NCBI GenBank assembly: GCA_002099365.1
Contig: MSED01000002.1
Location: forward strand, 62,001 to 126,000
Origin: Phialophora verrucosa
Taxonomy: Eukaryota > Ascomycota > Eurotiomycetes > Chaetothyriales > Herpotrichiellaceae
Direction of reading: 5' to 3'
DNA: 64,000 nt
In this document: in pieces, positions 1-11,344 of the stretch
Position numbering within the stretch: position 1 is the stretch's first letter
How the letters are laid out: every line of letters begins with the position of its first letter
Made by a program: the position numbers and the translations under genes
The notes under the pieces: model-generated
Databases searched by the model: none
What the model was told of the DNA's origin: nothing
The model's input: only the letters and a program-made list of their open reading frames with translations

Positions 1-126
1 TGGAAAGACATCACTTTACCGCTGATCAATGAGTGTCCCTTCAAAGCCGATGTCGAGGAGGTCAATATTGAATGGCCCGTGACGATGATCATGCCAATCA
101 AATCACCTTGCTGCTTGCACGTTTGA
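1..126 (+). CDS. Possible 3' end of a gene cut by the left edge
   Basis: Frame 1 is open from the first base for 41 codons to a TGA at 124-126. The peptide mixes acidic and hydrophobic residues (for example NIEWPVTMIMPIK) and could be the C-terminus of a plus-strand gene that begins outside the window. I do not recognise a family. The stretch is short enough to be open by chance, so support is weak. Confidence 0.25.
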   Translation, partial: WKDITLPLINECPFKADVEEVNIEWPVTMIMPIKSPCCLHV

Positions 127-679
127 TCCATGCTGTCTTCAAAACCCCTCGAGAAGCGATAGGGTCCTGGTATAGGCCCCCTATTCCGAGCGTACCACGG
201 AGTCGGATGGAGGCATATTCTCCAGGATCCAGATAATTCAGGATTGTCACGGTAAGCCGCCACAAACTCTTTCGGATCCTTTCGCCAAATACGTGAAGCT
301 GCCGCAATGCAATATTGGCATTTCGTCATGATCTTGCTGCTTGCGGTCACGGCGGAAGTCGCCTATGTCGAGGCTCAGACACTAAGATATGTGGAATAGC
401 TTTCTGTGCGCAGTCACCCAGTAGTAGTGAACTCTTATGGCCCGATCTGTTGCAGCAGGTTACCCTGGAATGCTGGGCAATAAGAGCTGACAGGTAACAA
501 GTGCGCAATGGCTGCAAAGTGAGGAAGCTCGCCGGGACTTGGCCAACCGCTTGTTGGACAATCACGAGCGCACAGGTTGGCCAGTTCCAGCCATAATCAA
601 GAAGCTGAAATGTTGTTGGACCAGGTAGGCGGGAACATGAGTTGGCCAGGTGAAGATTTAAACCAGGACCTTCCATGGT
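127..679. other. Intergenic, nothing recognised
   Basis: This is the 3' flank of the RAD3 gene. Only short open frames without recognisable domains are present on either strand. Confidence 0.5.
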
Positions 680-3177
680 TCATTCCACAACCATGGCCTC
701 AGCCATAAGAAGATCCTCATCGGCAATATCATCATCAAATTCATCGGGTTCTTCAGCATGACCATTGGCTCCATTCCGCGCAGACATCCCGTTGACCTCG
801 CTGTGCATGTAATCGTGCATTGTCGCGTCTTCTCTTCCCATATCTCCTTCGCCGCGTCTCAGTCGCTGCTCTTTCTGGAAATTTTCCAACTCTTCCAGGT
901 CCCAGCTATCTTTGCCTTTCGTTGAACCATCCGGAAGTTTCTGGCCAGGTCTGAGTGGCTGGGCTATTGTCCTCAGAAACTTCTTAGCCATACCCACTGC
1001 AGCGTCAGTGCTCAATCCGGTCTGCCCATCTGTGATTTCTTCTGCAATCCAACGAGGCAATTGAGTACGCTTCTTCTGAAACCGGCGGTCAGCGAGAACC
1101 ATGATCCCGTAGTCATCTTTCCCTCGCAAGACTCGTCCCAGACACTGAGCCGCATGTCTCATGGCGTCGAAAGACAAAAAGTCTTGTTCCTTGATTCTGT
1201 AATTCTCTCGCAAAAACTCAAGGCGTGCTTTGAGTATTCTGGACTCGGTGTACTGGAAAGGTGCCCCGAGACACAATACAGTGCGGCCATAGTGATGGTC
1301 AAAATCGATCCCTTCGGACACTTTCCCACGAGCGACACACAGTAAAATCGCGCCCTTGCCATTCTCGCATGCAGTACGGTAAGTCTCCAATGCCAGACTG
1401 GTTTCTTGGGCATCGGGGGTTTCCACCAAGATCAGCTTATAGGTCCAGATCTGATCCAGTATACCCATGCCCTGCCACATACTAATGATCATTTCCATGT
1501 AAAGGTAGGACGGGAAGAAAACGACAATGCCATCTGGGGTGATCTTGGCAAATTCAAACAATAAGGCACCGTAGTTTCGCACCACTCCTGGATCCGAGCG
1601 AGACTGAAAGCCGGACGTAATAGACTGCTGGTCTGAACCTCGTGTCACAATCATGGGCAGAAATGATCGTCTGGCGAGTGACATGGGATACGATTCTTGC
1701 GTGACCGTGCTGAAGTTGAGCATCCTTGGATACATTTCCAGCGGAGAGATAGTTCCTGAGGTGATGATGACAGAGGAGAAACGCTCAAAGACTGGTTTGA
1801 TCGCAATCGAGGCATCGAGACAGGCGAAGTGCAGTATAGGATTTGGCACTGTTGCTTGCTCGGTCTCGAATGGCTCAAGTATCAAGAGAAAGCCAGTCTC
1901 ATAGGTTGCAACCAGTGTCGCAAATGTGGCCACTTCCTGCAACGGCTGATAGTCTTCAATGTTCGTCAATTCTAGTGTACGGACCAGTGAGGTCAGTCTT
2001 TCGGCACAGAAACGCAGGGGTTTCCGCTCGATGAAGGTTAATTCTTTAAGATGCGCAAGGAATGAAGGCGGAGTTTCCTGTATGACATATAAGACTTTCA
2101 TGCGTGTCTTGAGATATTCGATGAAGCGTTTGAGGAAAGCCACGAAATGCTCGGCCCGCCGAATATTGCCTGGCACGGCTTCCTTCAGCAGATCGTCAGG
2201 CAGCGTCGGATTGGACATGAAGGCGTCCTCCGCCCTAGCTTCATCTGCTTCTCTCAACCCCTCCACAAGCTTCTGATATTCATCCTGCAGTTTCTGCTCG
2301 TCAGACGCCTTCATTTCTTCGATCTTGCGCTCGAGGTTGTTGGCGCCACGGGTCGCTTTCCTCAGTGAATCTTCCGTCAAGTCAATGGAGAGCGACTCGA
2401 TGCAAACGTTGTCGATATTGTGGGCTTCGTCAAAGACAACGATGCAATCCTTGGAGAGCTCTTTCGAGACACGCTCCGCGATCTTCGGATCGAGGAGATA
2501 GTGGTAAGAATAGATAATGACATTGCAGAAGGGCATCATCCGACGGGCAGAGAAGTAGGGGCACTGTTTGTGGTTTTCGCCATACTGTAGCAACTCGTCC
2601 AGGGTGAAGACTCCGGGGGGGAGGAGGTTGTGAGGCTCGAGTAGATCCAGATTCTCGTGATAGACACACAGTTCAACGTCCTCCCCTCGCTCTTTCTTCT
2701 CCTTGACGAAGCCAGCTGTGACACTCCGACATCTAGCGTCAACCACCGCCCCGCTCTTCTCTCGCTTGATGGACGGATGTAAGCACAGATTCTTTCTGCT
2801 CGTCAGGCCCAAACCTCGAAAGTCTTCTGTGAAGCCGAGTTCCTTAGCACGATATTTCATCAGCGACCTCAACTCGGCCAATGCCTTCTCGATCTCTGAC
2901 ATTGTACGTGAGCAGTAGATGAGCTTGCGGTGCTCAGGATAGTGCTGCTGATACGCAACAATTAGAGACAGCAAGGAAACGGTCTTGCCAGTCCCCGAAG
3001 GCATTTCCAGAACGCAGTGACCTCCCGCGTCGAGGGTCCGTTTGAGATCGCACATGTAGGCATATTGCTCAGGGTAGACGCGAGGATATGGAAAGAGAAT
3101 AGGGAGGTCACTATGCGGAGGTCAGCCAGACACTCTGAGTTTCCAAAGCAAGCGTCGTACTCGATGAAGAACTTCAT
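680..3177 (-). CDS. RAD3: TFIIH DNA helicase XPD/Rad3
   Basis: 5'-3' ATP-dependent DNA helicase of the general transcription and nucleotide-excision-repair factor TFIIH, acting in the nucleus. The model has two exons: 3161-3177 and 680-3110, with a 50-bp intron at 3111-3160 (GTACGA...GCATAG). Splicing gives the family-typical N-terminus MKFFIDDLPILFPYPRVYPE and an 815-residue product, close to the usual length. Seen in order: Walker A MPSGTGKT near residue 42, four Fe-S-region cysteines between about residues 110 and 190, the DEAH box VVFDEAHN near 235, the helicase motif TSGTISPLEMYPRML, and the motif VI region QCLGRVLRGKDDYG. The C-terminus is acidic. It is transcribed away from LTN1 from a shared 344-bp intergenic region. 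Confidence 0.97.
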
Positions 3178-3521
3178 GTTGGGAGCGTGGCCTTGATTGA
3201 CCACCACTCCCTGTATCTCTGGTCGAGCAGCTCCGCTACGGTCCGGCACGAGATGCGCGTACACAACTCAGAGGCCCCAGAGATTCAACCGCGGAGAAGA
3301 ACTGGAAAGCTGGAAGGCTTGTATGCACAGTGTACCATGAAGTCGAGATGAGGGTCAACTTTTTCTTCCGCCGCGGTAGCACGCGTCCAGGCTGCAAGCG
3401 TCTTTGGGGCCTGGTCACACGTCATTACATGACTTCCAAAAATTTGGTATTCACCCCACAAGGCTCCCCCGCTAAATCTCAAGAGTTGAAACAACTGTCG
3501 ACCATCGCATGTTGGCGCAGC
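3178..3521. promoter_or_regulatory. Shared divergent promoter region RAD3/LTN1
   Basis: Only 344 bp separate the start codons of RAD3 (minus) and LTN1 (plus), so both promoters must lie here. The LTN1 frame is open through much of this stretch, with an in-frame ATG at 3348, but LTN1 homologues begin at the MSKKFKS sequence encoded from 3522. No clear TATA box was seen. Confidence 0.5.
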
Positions 3522-6500
3522 ATGAGCAAGAAGTTCAAGTCACAAGCATCAGCTGCGAGCGCCCGTGCTGCTTCTGCCACATTTGGGTCATCCTCACCTG
3601 GTTCCGGCTTCGGCTCCCCAGCTCCTACCGGATTCCAAACTACACCATCCCCGTTGTCCTATATTGCTGAACAACCCGACCTGAGCACCATCACGAATGG
3701 CAACCTCGTTGTCACGCTACGGAACCTAGGGAAGAAAGACAGCACAACCAAAGCCAAGGCTCTCGAGGAGCTGCAAGATTATGTGGGTTCGCTAAGCGGG
3801 AGTGAAGCTATCGAGACTGGCCTGTTGAATGCCTGGGTTTGTCGTCTTCTGTTGGTCTGCTTGTCGTCAACTAACTGCCACAAGATCGGGCTGTACCCTC
3901 GGACCTCAATCGATAATTCCCGGAGAGTTCGCCAGCTCGCTCATACTCTGCAAGGCACCTTTACAACCCTTGCCGGCAAGAGAATAGCGCCCCAGCTGCC
4001 CAAAGTGATCGGAGCATGGCTCTCGGGCGTATACGACAGTGACCGTCTGGTTGCTCGAACAGCACAAGACTCGATTTCGACGGCTTTCAACACCGAAGAT
4101 AAGAGGCGGGCATTATGGAAAGTCTATCGAGGCGCACTGATCGAGTACGCCAACGACGCGATTCTTGTACAGACTTCTCAAACATTGAGCGATGAACGGT
4201 CAACCACACCTGACGATGCAGAGTCCAAGTTCATCCGCGTGGTGGGCAATGCGGTGCAATTGCTCAGCCAGGTTATCAAGGTCAATTACCCGGCAGACCG
4301 TACGGACAAGCTTGCTGTTGTAGACAGCATCAAGATCATTCTCGAAGAGAAGAAGTTATGGGAATACTCGTCGCATCAAGACCCAACCTTGCGGAAAGCC
4401 CTCTGTAGCTTAGCCAAAACATGCGCGGATACGATCTGGCAAGAGTTGGATTGGAAGACGATCAGTGCTTGCTTCATTGGTAAAGCCCTGCACAACAACC
4501 AGCTCGGCTCGTCTCGTCAGCTCTCGGAAGCTCTTCTCAGTCTCACATCAGTCCGACCCGAGATGTGGACGGTGGATTACACCTCAAAAACGGCGGTGTC
4601 AAAGCGGCTATTTCAGTTTCTGCGAAAAGGCTCACAACGAGGTCTAGCCGAATATTGGTCGGATGTCAAGACGCTCATCAAGAAAATTCCAGTTGCAGCT
4701 TGGAGCACCGTCACAGAGGGTGGCAAGGCCCGTTTGGAAGATGCCGCGAGCTTGCTCGAGTCTCTGCGCGCCGGTGTGACCAGTAGCGAAGAGCCCCGTC
4801 AGAATCTCGAAGCTGCATGGTCATCTTATGTCGAGGTCTCCTTCTGGCTACTGGAACTATTGGATAACGACCAGTCCAGGCTGAATCTACTAGAGGACAA
4901 CGTCCTCCCTCTGGTAACTCAATATGTTGTGCCGGACCCCAAGCAAAATACGTGGGAACTTCCGAGTACATGCAATGCTGAGATAGCGGCGTCGATCCTC
5001 GTCAGTATCCTCCGCCGAGGGATGCATTCCTGTTTTGAAACTACCTGGACAAGTCTATGCCAGAATGTCGCCGACCGTATGAAAATGTCGCTGCCAGAGT
5101 CCTCAAAGGACTTCGTCAAGTCACAGGAGAATGTGATTTCCCACGCTCGGCACCTATTCCGTCTCAAAGGGGCCGTCCTAGAAGCCCAACACCTTGCTTC
5201 ATCTGAGAAAGCATACGCGGCTGATGTGATTCGAACATCAGACGAGAGCTTAGTCAACACTGCGCTTGAACTCTTGAAGGCACGGAATGGAAAGCCATAT
5301 GGTGCTGCTGTTGTCCTCGAAGCCGTCGCCGTTAGCGAGCCGATCTCGAAGTCCTTGGAATTGTTCCTAGAGTCGGATGCCCTGAGGCTGCTTACCAGCC
5401 CCTCGGCAGAGTACTTGGTATCTTTGTTCCTGCATACACGCAAAGGCTTAGCACAGGTCTTCACGACCTTGGTCTCTGTCGGCGATGACCCCAGGGTCTC
5501 CAACGCATTGGGCCGACTGGCAGGTGACCTCTCTGAAGAAGAGTGTTTGCGGATCTCTGATTTCGAGCCCTTCATATTGGATGGGATATCATCACAACTT
5601 GACACCTTGACTACGCAGCTGGCGGTCAAGAGCGTGCTTCGGAACCCCAAGCTTACGTCTTCCGACCTCTACAAGAGCATCTGCCAGAAGCTAGTTGATC
5701 AGCTATCTCCAGACACAGGGACAAAATCGCGGCAAGCCGTTCTTCGCTTTCTGCTCAGCCTTCTCAGCGATAATATTGCCGCCCCCTTCCCCTTCTTCGG
5801 CGATATAGGAAGACTGCTCCTCTCGAAGCTGCTCCTGCTCTCCGATTCTGATGATGAGGAATCAGCCGAACTTGCGAGCTCATTGCTAGGGAAGCTAAAG
5901 AGCACGCCGGCAGGAACGTCGTCCACGGCAGTCTCTTCTGCAGCCCTTATCGCAGATCAGCTGTCAGGAAAAGGTGATCCTCTCTCCGCCTCGGTCCTCG
6001 TTGACCTTGCCAAAGACACCTTGACAGCCTTACCATCACCGAAAGATGACGTCCTCCGCTCACTTCTTCCCACCGCAACTCAGTGGGATAGCTCCCTCAA
6101 AGATCACATCACTAGGCGGCCGCCCCTACCACTTTCCATCACCAGCCCCCTACGCGGCTTGATCTCCATGATTTCGCCGGTCCATGCGAGCATTCCGACA
6201 CTATCTAGAGACGCTGAGGGACATTCCTTCCTGTTTCGGCTGTTCCTATACGTGACCAAGATGATGCACGCTCCTGACCTCTCCATGATACAGTCTGAAG
6301 AGCAATTGATAACACTGTACACCTACTATCCTCTGGCCCTACAGGTCGTCAATGAGAACTTGACCATGGAGCGGCCAGATGGCCTTTGGCATAACACTAG
6401 TAATGATGCTGTGGAAGAAGCTGCAGAGGCACTCTCCCAAGGCAATTCACTGGTGCAGAGGTGGATACAGGATGACAAGATAATAAAGCTTTGGATAGAA

Positions 6501-8369
6501 GCGATCCGTTCAACAGATTCGCTGGCCCCAGAGGCGTACTATCGCGGTTTGGCGTTTGCCAATATTGCATCGCGCTTTGTTGACGAGCACGGTTTCACAA
6601 CGCTCACCTCAGCCTTTGAAGCAGAAATGAAGAACCTAGGTCGCGCAGATGAAGTCGTCCTATCCGCCAGCTTGATTTCTGCTTGCCGAGATTACTTCAT
6701 CAGCTCACAACAAGGACGGAAACTATTGAACGAGTTGGTTGCAGCTGTAACTGGCACCGATTTCTCCTCCAATTCGAGTATGGCATTGAGGCCGCTGATT
6801 CTTCTTGACATACTTCTAGCCGAAAGTCCCGAGCCCATGGAGAGTATACCTAGCCAACGCCAGAATTTTCTCATGCAAACTCTAGTACGCATGCTTTCCG
6901 AGGGTCGAGCAGGATCAGAATTCCAAACGCTAGCTATCAGGCTTCTTGAGCCTGTCGTCGTGGCTGTCAAAGACCTTTATGGAGAACATTGGGAAAGAAT
7001 TCTTCGGAGCCTAGCGGCTATCTTGCAGAACGGCACTGGATGGAATGAGGATCTTCCCGTCCTACATGCGTCACTCCGACTCTGCGGGCGCCTCAGGTCT
7101 CTGGTCAAATCTGATGATGCGAATGAGGATCTAGTGGATGCCTGGAAGGCCGCAGAGCCGTCCCTAGAAGAAGGCTTACTGGATTGTCTGAGTGGCTTTA
7201 GCGACCCATTGAACGAGATCAACCAGCCTCGCCGGATCACTGCTGAACTACTGCGAAGGCAACTCGCGCAGATCCCTGCGCGACACAATGTGAACCTGTA
7301 CCCTTTTCTTTCATCAACAGAGGACTCCATCCAGGGAGCAGCCTACGACCTACTACATCGATCTATCCCTGCGGAACAAGAGCAGATCTCATTAGACGTC
7401 GCCTTGGAGCAGAAAGTCGCACATCTGCCACCAGAGCTCCTGGAGTTGCTTTTTGACATGACGCAGACTTCCCCGAGGACGGATTCGCCAACGCAGCGAG
7501 GTTATTTGCTCTGCTGGATCCTGGTATTCGATCACTTTCCAAAGGCCTCGTACAAGCTTCAAGAATTATACACTGCGGATATCAAAGAGAAAGGGGTAGT
7601 GGGCGATCTGCTCGGCATTATTTGCGATGTGTGCCGGATCACCAGCAATCATCCGCTTGACGCCTCGAAGACCAATGTCAAAGAGTTTGACCTTGGCACC
7701 AGCGAAACAGAAGAACAAGAAGAGCAGCGCTTAGCCATGCATCTTTACTATTGCTGCTTACTGTTCCTTCCCGGACTCACCCGGAGCTGGTTCATAGAAC
7801 AAAAGAATCGTGTCAAGTCGCCACTCGAGGGCTGGACCCAGAAGTACTTTTCGCCAGCCTTGGTCTCGGCCGCCGCTGCCACAGTCAGCAAATGGGTGCA
7901 GAGTCAATCCCAAGATGAGGGCGATTCGCCTTTGACGATCAAGACATCACTCAGCGGAGCCGAAACAGTGGCCTCAATTGCTGTTGATCCCGAGTCACCA
8001 CCAATTTCTCTGGCTATCTCACTCCCGAAGAGTTATCCTCTGGATTCCCCGAGTGTCTTTCCGCGTACGCGAGTGGGCGTCTCTGAGAAAAACTGGCAAT
8101 CGTGGCTCCGGACCATCCAGATCATCATCTTCAGCACAGGCAGCATCATCGAAGGCCTCATCGCCTTTCGACGGAACGTGCAAGGCGTATTGAAAGGACA
8201 AAGCGAATGTGCCATTTGCTATTCTATCATTGGTACCGATATGCAGATTCCCAACAAGCGATGCGGGACCTGCAGGAACACCTTCCATGGTGCTTGCCTG
8301 TTCAGGTGGTTCAAGAGCTCCAACAGTTCGAGCTGTCCACTCTGTCGAAACAATTTCAACTACGCCTAA
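3522..8369 (+). CDS. LTN1: Listerin E3 ubiquitin ligase (ribosome quality control)
   Basis: RING E3 ligase that ubiquitinates nascent chains stalled on 60S subunits, as part of the RQC complex in the cytosol. The start at 3522 gives MSKKFKSQAS, the usual listerin N-terminus, followed by a low-complexity Ser/Ala/Gly stretch and a long HEAT-type helical body. The C-terminal RING has the Cys/His ligands CAIC, CGTC, FHGACLFRWF and CPLC in the last 50 residues. The frame is open throughout, but 3837-3884 is very probably a 48-bp intron kept in frame: it starts GTTTGT, has a CTAAC branch site and ends CACAAG. Removing it joins NAW to IGLYPRTSIDNSRRVRQLAH, which matches the family. The product is then about 1599 residues. 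Confidence 0.95.
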   Translation: MSKKFKSQASAASARAASATFGSSSPGSGFGSPAPTGFQTTPSPLSYIAEQPDLSTITNGNLVVTLRNLGKKDSTTKAKALEELQDYVGSLSGSEAIETGLLNAWVCRLLLVCLSSTNCHKIGLYPRTSIDNSRRVRQLAHTLQGTFTTLAGKRIAPQLPKVIGAWLSGVYDSDRLVARTAQDSISTAFNTEDKRRALWKVYRGALIEYANDAILVQTSQTLSDERSTTPDDAESKFIRVVGNAVQLLSQVIKVNYPADRTDKLAVVDSIKIILEEKKLWEYSSHQDPTLRKALCSLAKTCADTIWQELDWKTISACFIGKALHNNQLGSSRQLSEALLSLTSVRPEMWTVDYTSKTAVSKRLFQFLRKGSQRGLAEYWSDVKTLIKKIPVAAWSTVTEGGKARLEDAASLLESLRAGVTSSEEPRQNLEAAWSSYVEVSFWLLELLDNDQSRLNLLEDNVLPLVTQYVVPDPKQNTWELPSTCNAEIAASILVSILRRGMHSCFETTWTSLCQNVADRMKMSLPESSKDFVKSQENVISHARHLFRLKGAVLEAQHLASSEKAYAADVIRTSDESLVNTALELLKARNGKPYGAAVVLEAVAVSEPISKSLELFLESDALRLLTSPSAEYLVSLFLHTRKGLAQVFTTLVSVGDDPRVSNALGRLAGDLSEEECLRISDFEPFILDGISSQLDTLTTQLAVKSVLRNPKLTSSDLYKSICQKLVDQLSPDTGTKSRQAVLRFLLSLLSDNIAAPFPFFGDIGRLLLSKLLLLSDSDDEESAELASSLLGKLKSTPAGTSSTAVSSAALIADQLSGKGDPLSASVLVDLAKDTLTALPSPKDDVLRSLLPTATQWDSSLKDHITRRPPLPLSITSPLRGLISMISPVHASIPTLSRDAEGHSFLFRLFLYVTKMMHAPDLSMIQSEEQLITLYTYYPLALQVVNENLTMERPDGLWHNTSNDAVEEAAEALSQGNSLVQRWIQDDKIIKLWIEAIRSTDSLAPEAYYRGLAFANIASRFVDEHGFTTLTSAFEAEMKNLGRADEVVLSASLISACRDYFISSQQGRKLLNELVAAVTGTDFSSNSSMALRPLILLDILLAESPEPMESIPSQRQNFLMQTLVRMLSEGRAGSEFQTLAIRLLEPVVVAVKDLYGEHWERILRSLAAILQNGTGWNEDLPVLHASLRLCGRLRSLVKSDDANEDLVDAWKAAEPSLEEGLLDCLSGFSDPLNEINQPRRITAELLRRQLAQIPARHNVNLYPFLSSTEDSIQGAAYDLLHRSIPAEQEQISLDVALEQKVAHLPPELLELLFDMTQTSPRTDSPTQRGYLLCWILVFDHFPKASYKLQELYTADIKEKGVVGDLLGIICDVCRITSNHPLDASKTNVKEFDLGTSETEEQEEQRLAMHLYYCCLLFLPGLTRSWFIEQKNRVKSPLEGWTQKYFSPALVSAAAATVSKWVQSQSQDEGDSPLTIKTSLSGAETVASIAVDPESPPISLAISLPKSYPLDSPSVFPRTRVGVSEKNWQSWLRTIQIIIFSTGSIIEGLIAFRRNVQGVLKGQSECAICYSIIGTDMQIPNKRCGTCRNTFHGACLFRWFKSSNSSSCPLCRNNFNYA

Positions 8370-8799
8370 TGCACAGGCCACTGAGCCTTTAGCAAGAACA
8401 CCAGGAATGACGGACCAAAGCCGCAAAATCATAGAGTGTTCAAGGGCGATGTTCATGCAATAAACTTGTCTGCAAGCAATACTAAATTAGAGTGATATAT
8501 TAGACAGTTACCGCACCACAGCTACAGTTACTGTAGGGCGATAGCACATTGCGCTTGATGCCACAATGATTCCTACAACTACTCGTACTGGAGGGACCCC
8601 TCGGCTCCACCCGCGCATACGTCATCGCAACTGGTGCACTGTTAGGTGACTGTTAATTAAGCTTCAACTTTTTGAAAGGCCTCGCATTGACCTTTTAGCT
8701 CCGTGCGCCTCCATACTCGCCCATGCTACATATCTGCATATGTTGACCCGCGGTAGAGGTAACCTTTAATGCTAACAATCGTACGTTGCATCTACCATC
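8370..8799. other. Intergenic between LTN1 and PPM1
   Basis: 3' flank of LTN1 and promoter of PPM1, both plus strand. It holds an AATAAA hexamer about 90 bp after the LTN1 stop. No open frame with recognisable content was seen. Confidence 0.6.
8459..8464 (+). terminator. Putative polyadenylation signal of LTN1
   Basis: Canonical AATAAA hexamer 90 bp downstream of the LTN1 stop codon, on the coding strand. Fungal poly(A) signals are degenerate, so this is suggestive only. Confidence 0.4.
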
Positions 8800-9982
8800 A
8801 TGTCCGCACCGTCGATACCAAACTTGAACTCTCTCCGGAGAGGAGCCCTTCGCGGCCGAGGAAGGGGTCACACATCCGATTCTCTCAATGACGGAGGACC
8901 AGACTCACGCCGCAAAGTCGACCATGACGCGGTCGTCCAGAATACGGACATTGACGCTGCAACCTCCCGACAAAGTGCTGTTGACGCCGGATATCTCGAA
9001 GATCCGTTCGTGGCGCTCTTGCATACCGGTGGCTCCGCTTCAAGACGGTTACCGCTGATGAATCGAGGTAGGACAGTGACATGTACAATTCTTTTAAACT
9101 GTCGATTTATGATTGGCAGGGACTTATGTCAGAACCACCGGCATCGATCGCGTTGTAGACAGTTTCCTTTCATCTGCACAAGAGGGTCGCAAACAAATCA
9201 TCTCTCTGGGTGCGGGCAGCGACACAAGATACTTTCGCTTGAAGCAAAAGCGACGGAAACTCGACCTTGTTTACCATGAACTTGACTTTGAGGCAAACAC
9301 CAGGAGGAAGATCGCTCATATGCGCAGCGATGCCTTTGCATCTGCTGCGAAGGCGCATGCAGGGGTCGATGTGCGTGCAGAACACGCCACATCCCCGCAG
9401 GATGGGCCGGCCTTGGTCACCTCTGACTATCTCGTCCATTCCCAAGATCTTCGCCAGTTGCCACAGAAGGGTGTACCCCTTCCTGGCATCGACACAACGC
9501 TTCCAACTTTGATTATCTCGGAATGCTGCCTGGTGTATCTTTCTCCGGATCACGCCGACGCCGTACTGCGATACTTCTCGAACCTGTTTCCTGAGGAGGT
9601 GCCTCTCGCCATTGTCATCTACGAACCGATACGTCCGCATGATCCATTTGGCAAGACCATGATAAGCAACCTCGCAAGTCGCGGGTTGCAGCTACAGACT
9701 CTGGAGAAGTATCACGACCTTAGGGAACAGATAGGAAGATTGCACACGTATGGATTTGGCGGTGAATCACAAGGGACCGGTGGAGGTGCTGAAGCAGCTG
9801 ACATAGACTTCATCTGGCAGAAATGGATCTCTTCAGAAGAGAAAGAACGCATTGAAGGTCTAGAATGGATGGATGAGGTCGAGGAGTTCATCCTACTTGC
9901 GAAGCATTATTGCATATCTTGGGGATGGAGAAGTTTTGCGGTGGAATCGCCTTGGAAGGACCTGCCTCCCCCATCCAGGTGA
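8800..9982 (+). CDS. PPM1: Leucine carboxyl methyltransferase 1 (PP2A methyltransferase)
   Basis: SAM-dependent enzyme that methylates the C-terminal leucine of the PP2A catalytic subunit, tuning holoenzyme assembly. Two exons: 8800-9067 and 9120-9982, with a 52-bp intron (GTAGGA...GGCAG). The product has 376 residues. After a Ser/Arg/Gly-rich N-terminal tail come YVRTTGIDR, the SAM-binding motif SLGAGSDTRYFRL, the acidic loop YHELDFEANTRRK and ISECCLVYLSPDHAD, in the order typical of LCMT1. The C-terminus WRSFAVESPWKDLPP also fits. It lies downstream of LTN1 on the same strand, with no sign of co-regulation. Confidence 0.95.
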
Positions 9983-11344
9983 GAGCGGCAGGCAAAGAAA
10001 ACTGCAAGCCGCTAGTGGTGAGGCTCACAAAACATTCGGTACCTCGTACAGCTATCAGATTCCGTCCTGATCCCGCACCCCGGACGGAGGATCGTGTACT
10101 TCCATTCGCGACTCTGGTGTCGATGTGCTCTTTCACGACTGACACGGGGGGGAACGCCGAGGTGCGACCCGTTTGCCAAGCCAACAACATGAAGGCACAA
10201 GGTGATTTTCGACTCACGGTAAACCGAAGCTTCCTTTCTTCACCTGCTTACTCTGTACAACCTTGTCGATGACCCGCATTGCTTCTACGCAGGGCATTGA
10301 CGTATTGATGTAAAAGTCGACATCTCACGGACTACATCTCATCAGAACCGCGGGGTGGACAGAAAACGTGTGGGGGTCCCAACGTGTGGCTGCGGTTTCC
10401 TGTGCCGAGCTTCAATTCCCAGTTGGCTGAGAGGCGCAAATTTCCCGGCCCAGGTTTTAATTCCCGACCCCAGCAACCAGGGCGACCAAAACAAAGGGGC
10501 ACTGGGGGCTTATCAAATTTGGTGGGCCAACTGTTTGGGAGAGCCATCGTATCACAGTCGAACAGTTTCCACAACCGAGGGCACAATTCGTTTACTCTCC
10601 AGCGCATTGCACCGACTGACTAGCAGAACGAATGACTATGTATGGATCGGTCTCGTTCCAGGAGCATGGACATACTGCCCGGCCTGGAACATTGAACGAG
10701 GCTCGAAAATCATGACGCGAGATTTGTCTGCCAACATTCCAAGCTTGCATCAACACAGCAACGACGCAGCTCCTCCAACGATTCGATCAGGCAGATCGGC
10801 CACGGACATTACTCGATCAGGCGCAAGAATCAAGCTCTGGTCGGAGCTTTTGTGATTCGTGGTATGAGATTGTCACCTCAAAAAGCGGAGCGCGGCTTGA
10901 CGCGATCGAGGCCGACTACGCCGGCATCCCTGACTTTGCCCCATTGACAAAAACAAACAGTGCCAACGGTGGGTCATGTCGAAGCTAGGAGTGGACCAGC
11001 AATGCGCCAGCCTTGCATGGCTCCAAGCGCGCCTGTCCATCGTCACAGGCAATTTGCGCTCGAGAGCGTGATCTACATTCTCCTTTACTCGTACTGCTCC
11101 GCATCGTCACCAACCCTTCCACTCCTTCTCGTCGATCTTGCCTCTGTGCTTTCGGTTTGTTGTCGCTGGAGTTGCTGTCGTCTTTCGCTGTCGCGCGCTC
11201 TGCGAGCACCCACGTTCTTTACCATAACAACTGACCCCAGTCACTCTTTTACGAGTTCGCACATTGTCCCTTCCGAGCACAGTCCGGTGTCGCAAGGCGA
11301 TGCTCAACCCTCATCAATTATAACATCGACGCAAATCCGCAGAA
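9983..11344. other. Intergenic, promoter of SUN-family gene
   Basis: A 1.36-kb gap. Open frames such as 10355-10855 (+) have no recognisable domain and poor composition. The last 300 bp before the SUN gene are pyrimidine-rich on the plus strand, typical of a fungal 5' leader. Confidence 0.5.

Noticed and set aside
3348..3521. In-frame ATG 58 codons upstream of the LTN1 start
   Set aside because: Known listerins begin at the MSKKFKS-type sequence. The extension lies in the short divergent promoter and has no targeting features.
4919..5650. 243-codon antisense frame inside LTN1
   Set aside because: It mirrors the codon structure of LTN1 on the opposite strand, has no domain, and the sense protein is unmistakable.
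10355..10855. 166-codon frame between PPM1 and the SUN gene
   Set aside because: No domain, no homologue that I know, irregular composition with several Trp and Cys, and competing overlapping frames.
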